Assembly: GCA_036939755.1 (NCBI GenBank)
Contig: JALLAZ010000777.1
Span: 1 to 12,170, forward strand
DNA length: 12,170 nucleotides
Direction: 5' to 3'
Origin: Stephanodiscus triporus
Lineage: Eukaryota > Bacillariophyta > Thalassiosirophyceae > Thalassiosirales > Thalassiosiraceae
The position numbers and the translations under genes were made by a program. This document shows, piece after piece, positions 1-9,400 of the stretch; the first letter of the stretch is position 1, and each line of letters begins with the position of its first letter. A model generated the notes under the pieces. It was given only the letters and a program-made list of their open reading frames with translations, did no database searches and was not told the DNA's origin.

Positions 1-60
1 ACTTTTTTTGGGTTCGTACGATAGCTAGAGTACTTTTTTATCAGTGCAGCCCCTAACTTT

Positions 61-1115
61 GATGCCAACGATGCCGACTGGGACGACTCAGCGGCACGAG
101 ACATCCAGAATCGGGTGTCCCGTGCTGTCGGGACAGCGGGCAGGGAGGCACGGCACTTTCGCGAGTTCTTTGGAGGGACCACCTCGTCCACCACGGCCTC
201 CTCCCCGACAATTTATTAAAGTATACCCCAAGCAGGGCCTGGGTTGTTCGGTCATCGGCGGATGCGCCGGCGCCGTCGACTGGAAGACCTTCAGAAAATA
301 GGTCTGGTCGTTCATCCGGGCCATGACAAACTGGTGAGTGTATTTTTTATTTTTTAATACACTCACAGTGTGAGGACGGCGCAGAGTGTGGGGCATGGTT
401 TGGAGGCCCCAGCACTGGTCACCAGATACTCTGACCACAGACCATCCTGTCCTCGATGCAATTCCGTGAATTACCCCTTTTTTCTCCACCGCGTCCTCAC
501 ACCTCCCCTCCCTTCGCCGCTGCCGCCGCCGCAGATCGACTTCGAGAGTCGAAAAGAATTAGACGTCCTGAACCACTGTTTGATGACAGCCCACGGGACG
601 TACTTCCAGATCCCACAGCAGGGACTGGCGATGGTGGGTAGCCCTTTTGGGTCCCACAAATTCGCCGGAAAGTCCGCCCTCCCCTATGAGCTGGGGGTGA
701 GCAGCTGGGGGGGGACCTGGTGTGGATCCAGGGCCCTTACCCCGCGGGTAAGTTCACTGATATCACTATTTTTAACAAAGTTCTTCATCACTTCCTCAAC
801 CCAGGCGAGTGGGTCGAGGCGGTTGATGGGCACGTGGGGCACCCCGATAAAATTGTGTACCCCACGAACCTGGGGTACTCGTCTGAGAGTCGGGCGATGT
901 TGGGGCGGGCAAGAGCACGCCACGAGACACGCAACGGGCATCTTAAAAATTGGGGGATCCTCAAACAGGTCTTCCGCTACTGCATCCAACTGCACGGCAC
1001 CGTATTCCGGGTGTGCGCGGTGGTTACTCAAATCGGAATACTCATCGGCGAGAGCGAGAGCCTTTTTTAGGTGAATTACGGCGACGACTCGTACGGTTCG
1101 TCCGAGTCTAATTAG
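61..1115 (+). pseudogene. Decayed PIF/Harbinger-like (DDE_Tnp_4 type) transposase
   Basis: This is a remnant of a DDE superfamily transposase resembling those abundant in diatom genomes. Pieces lie in different frames. Frame 1 from 61 to about 212 carries GREARHFREFFG. Frame 2 from about 213 to 333 carries FIKVYPKQG and, after a stop at 299-301, VWSFIRAMTNW. Frame 1 from 535 to about 710 carries IDFESRK, IPQQG and YELGV. Frame 3 from 714 carries GDLVWIQGPYPAGKFTDI, GHVGHPDKI, RARHETRNGHLKNWG and FRVCAVVTQ. The tag at 1068-1070 interrupts a C-terminus that continues as VNYGDDSYG to the stop at 1113-1115. The usual first catalytic motif (an Asp-Gly-Thr-Asp-like stretch in relatives I recall) reads AHGTYF here, so its acidic residues are gone; the HET glutamate region remains. 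No convincing terminal inverted repeats were seen. The relic may begin left of the window. Family assignment is from remembered motifs. Confidence 0.8.
334..534 (+). other. Intron-like segment inside the transposase relic
   Basis: Transposase homology stops at about 333 and resumes at 535. Between them is a segment starting gtgagtg and ending gccgccgcag, with a C/T-rich tract before the acceptor, as in a GT-AG intron of 201 nt. Joining the two sides does not keep frame: the left exon leaves two bases and the right one starts on a whole codon. It is therefore either an old intron followed by a further indel, or an insertion that happens to look like one. Confidence 0.45.
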
Positions 1116-1631
1116 TAGAATAATTCATAGTTTTCACAGTCAATTTATTCATTATATTCATTTATATGTATTATCTATAACTAGCGGAGAGGAGAGGCGG
1201 CGGCGGAAATCATGGTAGAGTTATTTTTTCTAGTAAAAATCACTAACAAAAAACTATGATTTCATACTTTTATTTTAGGTCCGTTGCTGTTTGCTTTTTT
1301 ATGGTCTTGCGATCCCGCAAGATCTCATTTCTCTCATTGCGGCTTTCTTGGCATCATGTTTCTCTCTCTTCTCTCCTCGCTCGACTCTCCGAAAATCTAA
1401 GACGGGATTTTATGAACGTAAAAACATCGACAAAATTGTTAATCGAATTTTTATTGAGGCGTCACGAAATAATAATGGCAGTAGTCGAGTGTCAATAATA
1501 ATATTGGGAATGGAAGTCTGAAAATAGAAAAATGGATCCCACACACACGCACACATCGGCCTCGACATAATCATATCGAAAGGATGCGAAGAATAACAAC
1601 GATACACGTGCGATGACGACAAACTGAAGTG
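1116..1631. other. AT-rich spacer upstream of the plastid-type gene
   Basis: No gene is supported here. The left part (about 1110-1260) is AT-rich with poly-T/A runs. A short CA-rich run lies near 1540. Just before the gene at 1632 are two short upstream ORFs: 1584-1616 (10 codons) and 1613-1627 (4 codons), which overlap through ATGA. They matter only if the transcript starts upstream of them. No TATA box stands out, and the promoter presumably lies in this stretch. Confidence 0.5.
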
Positions 1632-2291
1632 ATGGGGAGCCGGACGACGGGGACGACGCCGACTTCCGACGGCGGCATCGGGAGAGTGCGAAGGCCGCGC
1701 ACGACGAGAACGACGAGAGCGACGAGAGCGACGACTATCGTCGTCGTCGTCGTCGCCGTCTTCCCCCTCCTCGCCGAGTCGTTCCCCCTCGTCCCGCCTC
1801 CGCCGTCCGCGGCCGCGGCACCTCGACGTCGTCGTCGCCACCGCTGTCATCGAGTCGCGGGGACGACGACCGCGACGACGACGACGACGACTGTCGTCCC
1901 CCGATCGCGGCGACGACGACCGCACGACTCGTCGACGACTCTGAACGCCGCCGCATCCGCGTGGCTCTTCACACCCGATCGCACGTCGTCCGTCCTCGTC
2001 GAGCGGTCCGCGGACGCCCTGTCCGGGGCGGCGACGGTCGTCGCGGACGCCGCGCTGGAATACGCGGCCGCCGCCGCCCTCGTCGCGTCGAATGCGCCGG
2101 GCGTCGAGGTGGTACAGACGATCGTTTACAGGGCGCCGTTTTTTAGCCTCGCGGTGTCGTTCCTGCTCGGCGGTCTCTTCTTCAGCACGCTCGCGGCGAT
2201 AGTCACGGGAGTCATCGCGCTGGGGAGGGAGAATACGAGGAGGGCGAAGGAGGTGTTGCTGTTCCTATCGTCCTCCCTCCTCGCATACTGA
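1632..2291 (+). CDS. Small membrane protein with bipartite plastid-type pre-sequence, unknown function
   Basis: The protein has 219 residues. Its only methionine is the first, so 1632 is the only ATG start in this exon. Residues 1-35 form a long basic, Thr/Arg-rich n-region, residues 36-47 (IVVVVVAVFPLL) a hydrophobic core, and AES/FPLVPP at 48-56 a likely cleavage site with Phe at +1. That resembles the ASAFAP-type signal of diatom plastid proteins. A Pro/Arg/Thr/Ser-rich stretch (52-105) would be the transit peptide. The mature part has an Ala-rich region (about 125-155) and one strong membrane helix at about 170-198 (PFFSLAVSFLLGGLFFSTLA), followed by a basic tail (GRENTRRAKEV). I do not recognise the family. 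The tail ends abruptly after LLFLSSSLLAY, so an unseen 3' exon cannot be excluded. GC-rich codon use matches the other genes. Plastid location is inference. Confidence 0.68.
   Translation: MGSRTTGTTPTSDGGIGRVRRPRTTRTTRATRATTIVVVVVAVFPLLAESFPLVPPPPSAAAAPRRRRRHRCHRVAGTTTATTTTTTVVPRSRRRRPHDSSTTLNAAASAWLFTPDRTSSVLVERSADALSGAATVVADAALEYAAAAALVASNAPGVEVVQTIVYRAPFFSLAVSFLLGGLFFSTLAAIVTGVIALGRENTRRAKEVLLFLSSSLLAY
1701..1754 (+). repeat. Coding 9-nt minisatellite followed by (GTC)5
   Basis: Four 9-nt units (acgacgaga twice, then gcgacgaga and gcgacgact) fill 1701-1736 and encode TTR TTR ATR ATT. An ATC codon follows, and then five GTC triplets at 1740-1754 encode the valine run of the signal-peptide core. 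A related ACG/GAC-rich stretch near 1860-1895 encodes the threonine run of the transit region. Confidence 0.85.
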
Positions 2292-2493
2292 TCCATCGTT
2301 ATTCCGCCAGTGATTACGTCCGCTGCCGCAAAGAAGACGACGCATCCTCCCCCCCTTTTCCTGGACGGGCGTTGTCTACGACTGTACCCTACCCCCCCCT
2401 GTCGCGCAGCATTCGGAGGTCGGAGGTGGGAGGTGTGATTTGTGTTGGTAACATAAATGAGGCAGTGATACAGTTAGCTTGTGTTAATGTACG

Positions 2494-2593
2494 CTCACAG
2501 ATTCTGTGTCAAAACTCACAGATTCTCAAATCTCGCAGATTCGGATCATTTACACATCATCTCACAGATTCCAGAATATGTGAGAGATCTGTG
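2494..2593. repeat. Cluster of CTCACAGATTC repeats with inverted copies
   Basis: The 11-mer ctcacagattc occurs at 2494-2504, 2515-2525 and 2561-2571, with a one-mismatch copy (ctcgcagattc) at 2532-2542. The first copy forms part of a perfect odd palindrome, cacagaTtctgtg, at 2496-2508. The last faces an inverted atctgtg at 2587-2593 and tgtgag at 2579-2584, so it could form a small hairpin. Spacing is irregular (21, 17 and 29 nt), so this is not a simple tandem array. It could be a regulatory-site cluster or a degraded repeat element. Confidence 0.6.
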
Positions 2594-3235
2594 TTAAAAA
2601 AAATCTCTGCCAAAAAATCAGTCGAAAAAAATCACCCTTTTTTCTATGTGGCGAAACGGTCAACTTTCCCGCAACCTCCTGACAGAACCGGCCTTATTAT
2701 TATTAATTTTTTTACTACCAGTCAACCCCTTTCTACAGGGAGAGGAGTCGCAAGATTCAAGATTCGCATCAATCAGCGAGCGGGCTCTACGCAAGATGGA
2801 GTACTATCTACACGGTACGACCTATCAGAGACGAGGGACGAGGCTTCTATCATCGCCAATCGACCTCCACAAACGTCATCCCTGGCTTCCCTCCCTGCTG
2901 GGGTGCAGGTATGTATGGTACGTATTAAAGGTATCCTGCCGGCCATCATATCATCAACAACAGCTCCTTCCTTCTTCCTTCCTCTCTCTCTAGAGCCTTC
3001 CTTCCCCCAACGACCGCAAACGCGCGAGGAGGCCAAGATCGGCGTTACTTGGTACTCTGCCAGACATACCATACCTCACAGACCAACGCAAACAACACCG
3101 CGAGGAGGCGAGCGAAAGCGAAATCGCACGATCTCATCATCCATCACTTTCCCGTGGAAAGGACCGACCAGGCAGGGAAGACGGGCAATGGCGATGCGTT
3201 GCCATTCGTTTCGTCGGCCGAGGGCAGAGTAGAGT

Positions 3236-3260
3236 GCAGAGCAGAGCAGAGCAGAGCCGA
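3236..3260 (+). repeat. (GCAGA)4 plus one variant unit
   Basis: Four exact gcaga pentamers at 3236-3255 are followed by gccga. They lie in the presumed promoter or 5' UTR of the glucan synthase gene, about 140 nt before its ATG. Confidence 0.85.
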
Positions 3261-3294
3261 GTGAACGAAGTAGAGTAATACTTACTAGATATCG

Positions 3295-3298
<4 letters not shown>

Positions 3299-3335
<37 letters not shown>
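3299..3335 (+). repeat. (GA)18 microsatellite upstream of the glucan synthase start
   Basis: An uninterrupted GA run of 37 nt is followed by imperfect GAGA/GCGAGA sequence to about 3375. It ends about 65 nt before the ATG at 3402. Such tracts can act as GAGA-type promoter elements or lie in the 5' UTR; the sequence alone does not say which. Confidence 0.9.
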
Positions 3336-3341
<6 letters not shown>

Positions 3342-3401
3342 CGAGAGAGAACAGAGAGCAGAGAGTAGAGCGAGCAGGCGAAGGAGGGCGGCCGACGAAC
3401 G

Positions 3402-6400
3402 ATGTCCTCGCCCGGCCTCCTCCAGGCCCAGACCAGCCGCGGCCCGGACTGGGCGACGAGGGGCGGCGACGGCGGATTCCTCCGCCTCCTCGCCCGCGCC
3501 TGCGACGATGTCTCCTCCTCGGCGCGCTATCGCGCCGTCGTCGCCGCCGCGCTGCTCTGGTGGGTCCTGTCCCCGCTGCCGCCGCGGAGGAAGTACCGGC
3601 AGCTGTCGGCGCTGCTCTCCGGCGCCGTCGGGAGCTTCCTGACCGCGGCGTACATGTCGCCGGTCCTCGCCCTCTCCTCCGGAAGCGGCGGCGGCGGCGG
3701 CGGCGACGACGGGGGCCCCGCGGCGCGCGCGGCGCTGGCGGTCCTGGCGCTGTACGCGGGACTGGTGGGGGCGGCGCTCGGGTCGCTGCTGCCGAGGGCG
3801 GCGGGCGGCGCCACCCTCGGGTGCGGCGCCGCGCTGCTGGTCGAGGCCGTGCTGACGACGTTCTTCTTCGGGGGGATCGGGGGGGGGCGGGGGACGATGA
3901 CGGCATTCGCAGTCGTCGGGCCGACCGTCGCGCTCGTCGGCGGGATGGTGACCGCCAGGTGAGCGAGCTTCTCTCGCGTGTCTCTCGTGCCTCGTCACCG
4001 TAGAACTCGACAGGAAAGATCACGTATCGATATCGATTGCGCGGTCGTTCGTTTGTTGCTCGGCTCGCTTTTCTCACTCGTTCTTCGCTCTAACCATCCC
4101 GAACCCCCCCCCCTCGAAAAATATACATAAACTGCACAACGCCCCATCGCATCGCTCCTCGCTTCGTTCCCGCCGCGCCTCTGACCCGAACGTAACGTAA
4201 CGAAACGAAACGAAACGAAACGAAATGGCAGGCTGTACGATCCCCTGGTCCTCACGATGGGCACTATCGTGATATTCGGGGCAGCGCTCCTGGTCGTCGC
4301 CGTGCCCGACGCGTTCGGCTTCCTCGGCGACGTGGCGCTCGGACGCGACGTCGGCGGGGACCGCGCGCGCTTCCTTTCTCTCTCGTGGCTGGCATCCTGC
4401 GCGATCACGGCGGCGGTCATCTTCTACCGCGATCCGAGCCTGCTGCGCCGGTCGTCGCGCTCGTCGTCGACGGCGGCGGATGCGGCGTCGGCGGGTCGGG
4501 ACGACGAGACCCTCAAGCCGAACGTCGACACCACCCCAAGTCCGATATACGCCGCTCCCGTCCCCCCCCCGAGTGCGTCCGATGCCGGGGGCAATTCGGG
4601 GTACAACGTCTTCGATCCCGCCGACCTTCCCCCCCGTCTGTCGGAGTACGCGAACATGGTCTACTCGGCGTGCGAGGACCTCGGCAACTTCTTCGGATTT
4701 CAGGATTCGTCCGTCAGGAACCAGGCCGAGCACCTCCTCATACTGCTTAGCAACAACCGTCGGTACATGAACAGCCACATCCTGCCCCCGGCCTTGCAGC
4801 CGCCGAGTCCCATACACGCGTTGCACGCCAAGGTGTTCAGCAATTACATGAAGTGGTGTCGGTACCAGGGCGTCCCCCCCCACTTCTCGCGCGTGTCCGG
4901 CGCCCAGGCGGGGATGGCCGCGCCCCCCTCCGTGTCGTCGCGCGTTGTCGACCTGGTGCTCTTCTTCTGCGTGTGGGGGGAGGCATGCAACATTCGTCAC
5001 ATGCCCGAGTGCATGTGGTTCCTTTACCACAAGATGATGGAGGAGTACAGCCTCGGAATGATGGCGTCGATGTCGACGGACGTCGTGCTCAACCACCCGC
5101 ATCAACACATGTACTCGCAGCCGCCAATCGTGCAGCAGCCGAGGAGCTTGTACGCGGGACACTTCTTGGACTTCGTCGTCACCCCCATATACAAGGTCGT
5201 CAGCACGGTGAGTCGGAGGTGAAGATTCACGGAGGGTATATCATTCTTCTTCCCGGTTTCTTTGGTCCCCATTACGATTCTCTCATCCGTCGTTCGGTCG
5301 CTGCTTGTCTGTCTCTCTCTCTCTCCCTCTCTCTTCACGTAAATGCATACACAATCGCGCGCAGAGCATGCAATCGAACGCCGATCACATCAACAAGCGT
5401 AACTACGATGATTTCAACGAATTCTTCTGGTCCCGCGACTGCCTCCGATACCGATACTCCTGCCAGGACCCCAACAATATCGATGCGGAGGATCCCCTCC
5501 GCGTGGCGACGACGATGACCGCGCCCCTCCCGGGCGAAACTCAGCCCCCTATCACGGTGGGGATGATCGGCGCCCCCAAGACGTTCCTGGAGAAGCGCTC
5601 GTGGCTACGCGGGATCATGGCATTGAGCCGAATCATCGAGTGGCACATCGTCACGTTTTACCTCCTCTCCGTGCTGGCGTTCTCCCGCGACATGGTGTGG
5701 GGACGGGTATACACCCTCCAGGTTGCGAGCGGTGTCTTCTGGATCTTCAACTCGCTCGCCATATGCTGGGAGCTCCTCGAGGTGTGGGCGAGCTACCCCG
5801 GCGTGCACCTAAGCGACACCTCCGTGTTCGGGTCCGTCTTTGTTCTCGTCGCGCGTTTCCTCATCCTTGCGTACCAGACGCTGTATCTGATGTGGACATT
5901 CGGCCCGAGCGGTGGGAGCTACCTCGGAGTCGAGGCCGACTCGACGTTCTGGTGGTGGCAGTACGTTTGGCTGTCCCTACTATGCATGACCCCGTACATC
6001 CTTGAGACGGTGACGAACCTGTTCCCGGCGATCACCACCAGGCTCTGCACGAGCAGGAACGATTACGTCCAGACCTTCCTGAACATCCTCTTCCCCAGCA
6101 GCCGTCTCTACGTGGGCAAGGAGGTTCACGAGTCGCTGAAGCACACGTCCGTGTACGTCTTCTTCTGGGCGACTCTCATCTCTTGGAAGCTCTTCTTCTC
6201 GTACGTATTCGAGGTCTACTCCATGGTCCTACCGACCATCGAGCTCACCGATGATTACGCGAACTTCCCCGATCAGAGTTTCGTCAAGATGGGCCTACTC
6301 CTCCTCCTGCGTTGGACGCCCCAATTCCTTGTCTACTGCATCGACATGAGCATATGGTACGCCATCTGGCAGGCCTTCGCCGGTACGTCCGTTGGCTTCT

Positions 6401-9400
6401 CCGATCATCTCGGCGACATCCGCAGCATGAAGGACATACGCAACAGCTTCGGTCGCGCGCCCGAGCACTTCTGCACCAAGATGCTCTCCCCCGACGCCGG
6501 GTCTCGTCGAGGATCGTCGGCGAGCTTCCTCAACAGCGACAATTACAATGCCATGGAAAGTCTTGACAACAACCGTCAGAGTCTGACTAATCCCAACAGC
6601 CACGAGGGTCAATCACTCTTGGGCAGCGACCCCCACAAGCTCCAGGGATACATCAACCAACTCCTCGACGTGCGCATCCAGAAGTGGGTCATGTTTAGCA
6701 CCGTGTGGAACGAGGTCATCGATCACTTCCGCGAGGAGGACCTGATCTCGAACCGCGAGCGGGACTACATGAAGTTTAGTCGCTTCGACGGCTTCAGTCA
6801 GGCGATATACCTCCCGGTGTTCCAGACTGCAGGAGTCGTGGAGGAGGCGCTGGCGTTGTTGGAACGCCCGACGGACGACGATGTCCTCACAAATGACGAA
6901 AACCTTTTTAAGCCCATCCTCAACCATGTCACCATGAGAACCGCCGTTTCTGAGGTCTGGGAACTCGGCAATTACGTCGTGCTTGGGCTTCTGGGACAGA
7001 TCCACAACGATGACGCCGTCTTCATAATGAACTACATTCTCAAGTGGGTTGAGAGCGGCACTGTTACCAATCACATGAATATCAAAAAGATTCGTGATGT
7101 GGTGAACAATCTCGTTAGCCTTGTGGATGGCATCGGGAAGACCATCGGACGCCGCAAGCCCGCCTCACAGCGTCGTTTCACCGGCAAGACTGCCAAGAGG
7201 CAGGAACCCGCCGCCCCCGTTAAAGGCATGCGCAGGGCCATCAGCGCTAGCTCTCTCAGCGCAAACGCCGCTCAGGGTCCCATCGATCAGAATACCCGGT
7301 TCAAGGTGGACGAGAATGTGATCATCGTCGATGCCCTTCGCGATCACACACGTGACATGTTCCGTGCCTTGATCAACTCGTTGAAAGGAATCATGAATGG
7401 GACCGATCCAGAAAGCAAGGAAGTCATGGATCGATTGACCTTTGCCCTGAGCATGGAGAATGGTTTCTTCTGGGACGACGCCTATGCCTCCGATGCCTTG
7501 GATGACATGGCACGCAGCGAGATTTTCAAGTCTGTTCTGACCAAGTTGCAAGGCCTCGTGGCGTGTCACCCCGATGAGGTGGAGCCCAAGTCCAAGGAAG
7601 CCCGTCGTCGTCTCACTTTCTTCGTCAATTCTTTATTCATGGATATGCCGAATGCACCCTCGATCCACGACATGTTCTCGTGGAACGTCCTTACTCCGTA
7701 CTACAAGGAAACTGTTACTCTCAGCAAGGGTGAATTGGAAACAAGGAGCGACGCCCTCGGTGTTTCTACCATGCTATACTTGCAAACTTTGTTCAAGGCC
7801 GATTGGTCCAACTTCTTGGAACGAATGGGGCTGAAAGACGAGGAAAAGGTCTGGTCCAAGAAGTATGCGGTGGCGACGAGGCAGTGGGCTAGTATTCGTG
7901 CTCAGACCTTGAACAGGACTGTCACTGGAATGATGTACTTCGAAAAAGCCCTTCGTCTGCTTGCTAACCTCGAACGCCTTGATGATGATACGACAAATGA
8001 TCTGATGGGTGAGAAGTTCGGCTACATTGTGGCATGTCAAGTGTACGGTCAGATGAAAAGGGACCAAGATTCCAAGGCTGATGACATCGACGACCTGATG
8101 CACCGCTTCCCTCACATGCGTGTTGCCTACATTGACTCTATCCGCCACAATCGCTCCGGACAAATGCATTTCTACTCGTGTCTCGTTAAGAGTAACGGCA
8201 ACGGCAAGATTGTAGAGCTTTATCGCATTCGTTTGCCGGGCAACCCCATTCTGGGAGAAGGTAAACCCGAGAATCAAAATCATGCCATGATCTTCACCCG
8301 CGGAGAGTTCGTTCAAACAATCGACATGAACCAGGAGGGATACTTCGAAGAAGCACTCAAAATGCGCAACGCACTTCAAGAATTTGCCAAGAGGGATGGC
8401 CCCATGCCCACTACCATTCTTGGGTTACGAGAGCACATATTCACGGGAAGTGTTAGCTCTCTGGCAAACTACATGGCACTACAAGAAACCTCGTTTGTCA
8501 CTCTCGGACAGCGTGTTCTCACGAAGCCACTGTGCATCCGTCTACATTATGGTCACCCTGACGTCTTCGATAAGCTTTTTTTTATCACTCGTGGTGGCAT
8601 CAGCAAGAGTTCCAAGGGCATCAACCTTTCGGAAGATATATTCGCTGGGTACAACAATGCAATTCGCGGAGGCCAGGTAGCCTTCAAGGAATACGTTCAA
8701 GTGGGCAAGGGTCGTGATGTGGGCATGACCCAAATCTACCAGTTCGAGGCCAAGCTTAGCCAGGGAGCGGGTGAACAGAGTCTCTCACGTGACGTATACA
8801 GACTTTGCCACCGCCTTGATTTCTCACGTCTGCTTTCGTACTACTTTGGTGGAATTGGGCACTACTTCTCCAACGTTCTAACTGTCTTCACTGTCTACGT
8901 CGTTGTATATCTCATGGCAATCTTGGCGCTGTATGACCTTGAGAAGATAGGTGACCGTACAATCACGCCGATGGGAACAATTCAAATGCTCCTCGGAGGG
9001 CTTGGTCTGCTTCAAACCATTCCACTGTTTTCCACCCTTGGAGTCGAACGTGGCTGGTGGGCGAGTGCGCAGGAACTGATCCAAGTCTTCGCTACTGGCG
9101 GGCCTCTTCACTTCATGTTTCACATCCAGACCAAGGCAAACTACATGACGCAAACCATCCTTGTCGGAGGGGCGAAATACCGTCCCACCGGCCGTGGATT
9201 TGTCACCCAGCACACGCCGATGGATGAACTATACCGCTTCTTTGCTTCGAGCCATTTGTATCTCGGAGTGGAAATGGCAGCCGGGTTGATCATCATGGGC
9301 ATCTACTCTACTGCAAAGCAGTACTTCGGTCGCACTTGGTCTCTATGGCTGGCATCGCTTTCTTTCATTGCCAGCCCATTCTGGTTCAATCCTCTCACAT

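Larger units (their letters stand above)
2292..3401. other. Long spacer: 3' end of plastid-type gene and 5' region of glucan synthase gene
   Basis: No supported gene lies in this 1.1 kb. It holds the 3' flank of the upstream gene, homopolymer C runs near 2350-2400, the CTCACAGATTC repeat cluster (2494-2593), an AT-rich block (about 2595-2715), CT-rich patches near 2960-3010, and the purine microsatellites before the glucan synthase start. Two open frames here (2372-3232, opening at TTG, and 2646-2993) have no recognisable protein character. The promoter and 5' UTR of the glucan synthase gene must lie in the right half; no TATA box is convincing. Confidence 0.6.
3528..4409 (+). other. N-terminal seven-helix domain of the glucan synthase, TMEM198/DUF4203-like
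   Basis: Residues 43-59, 66-90, 108-130, 133-158, 166-184, 187-212 and 232-251 (interrupted by intron 1) look like membrane helices rich in Gly, Ala and Leu. The segment RLYDPLVLTMGTIVIFGAAL spans the intron-1 junction and resembles the last part of the TM7S3/TM198-like domain: aromatic residue and proline, then Thr and Gly in a helix, then an acidic turn. A Gly run (about 94-101) forms a loop. Plant GSLs and yeast FKS1 start with a soluble region instead. Assignment to this fold is from remembered pattern only. Confidence 0.5.

Noticed and set aside
2646..2993. 115-codon + strand open frame with a short hydrophobic stretch near its start.
   Set aside because: There is no homology I recognise, it overlaps another open frame, and no splice or context evidence supports it.
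2372..3232. 286-codon + strand open frame in the spacer.
   Set aside because: It opens at TTG, runs through AT-rich and repeat sequence, and has no domain-like composition; it is probably chance.
3076..5162. Long - strand open frames opposite the glucan synthase exons 1-2 (3076-4077 and 4074-5162).
   Set aside because: Arg/Pro/His-rich, low-complexity translations are typical of the antisense of GC-rich coding DNA; the sense strand carries conserved GT48 motifs.
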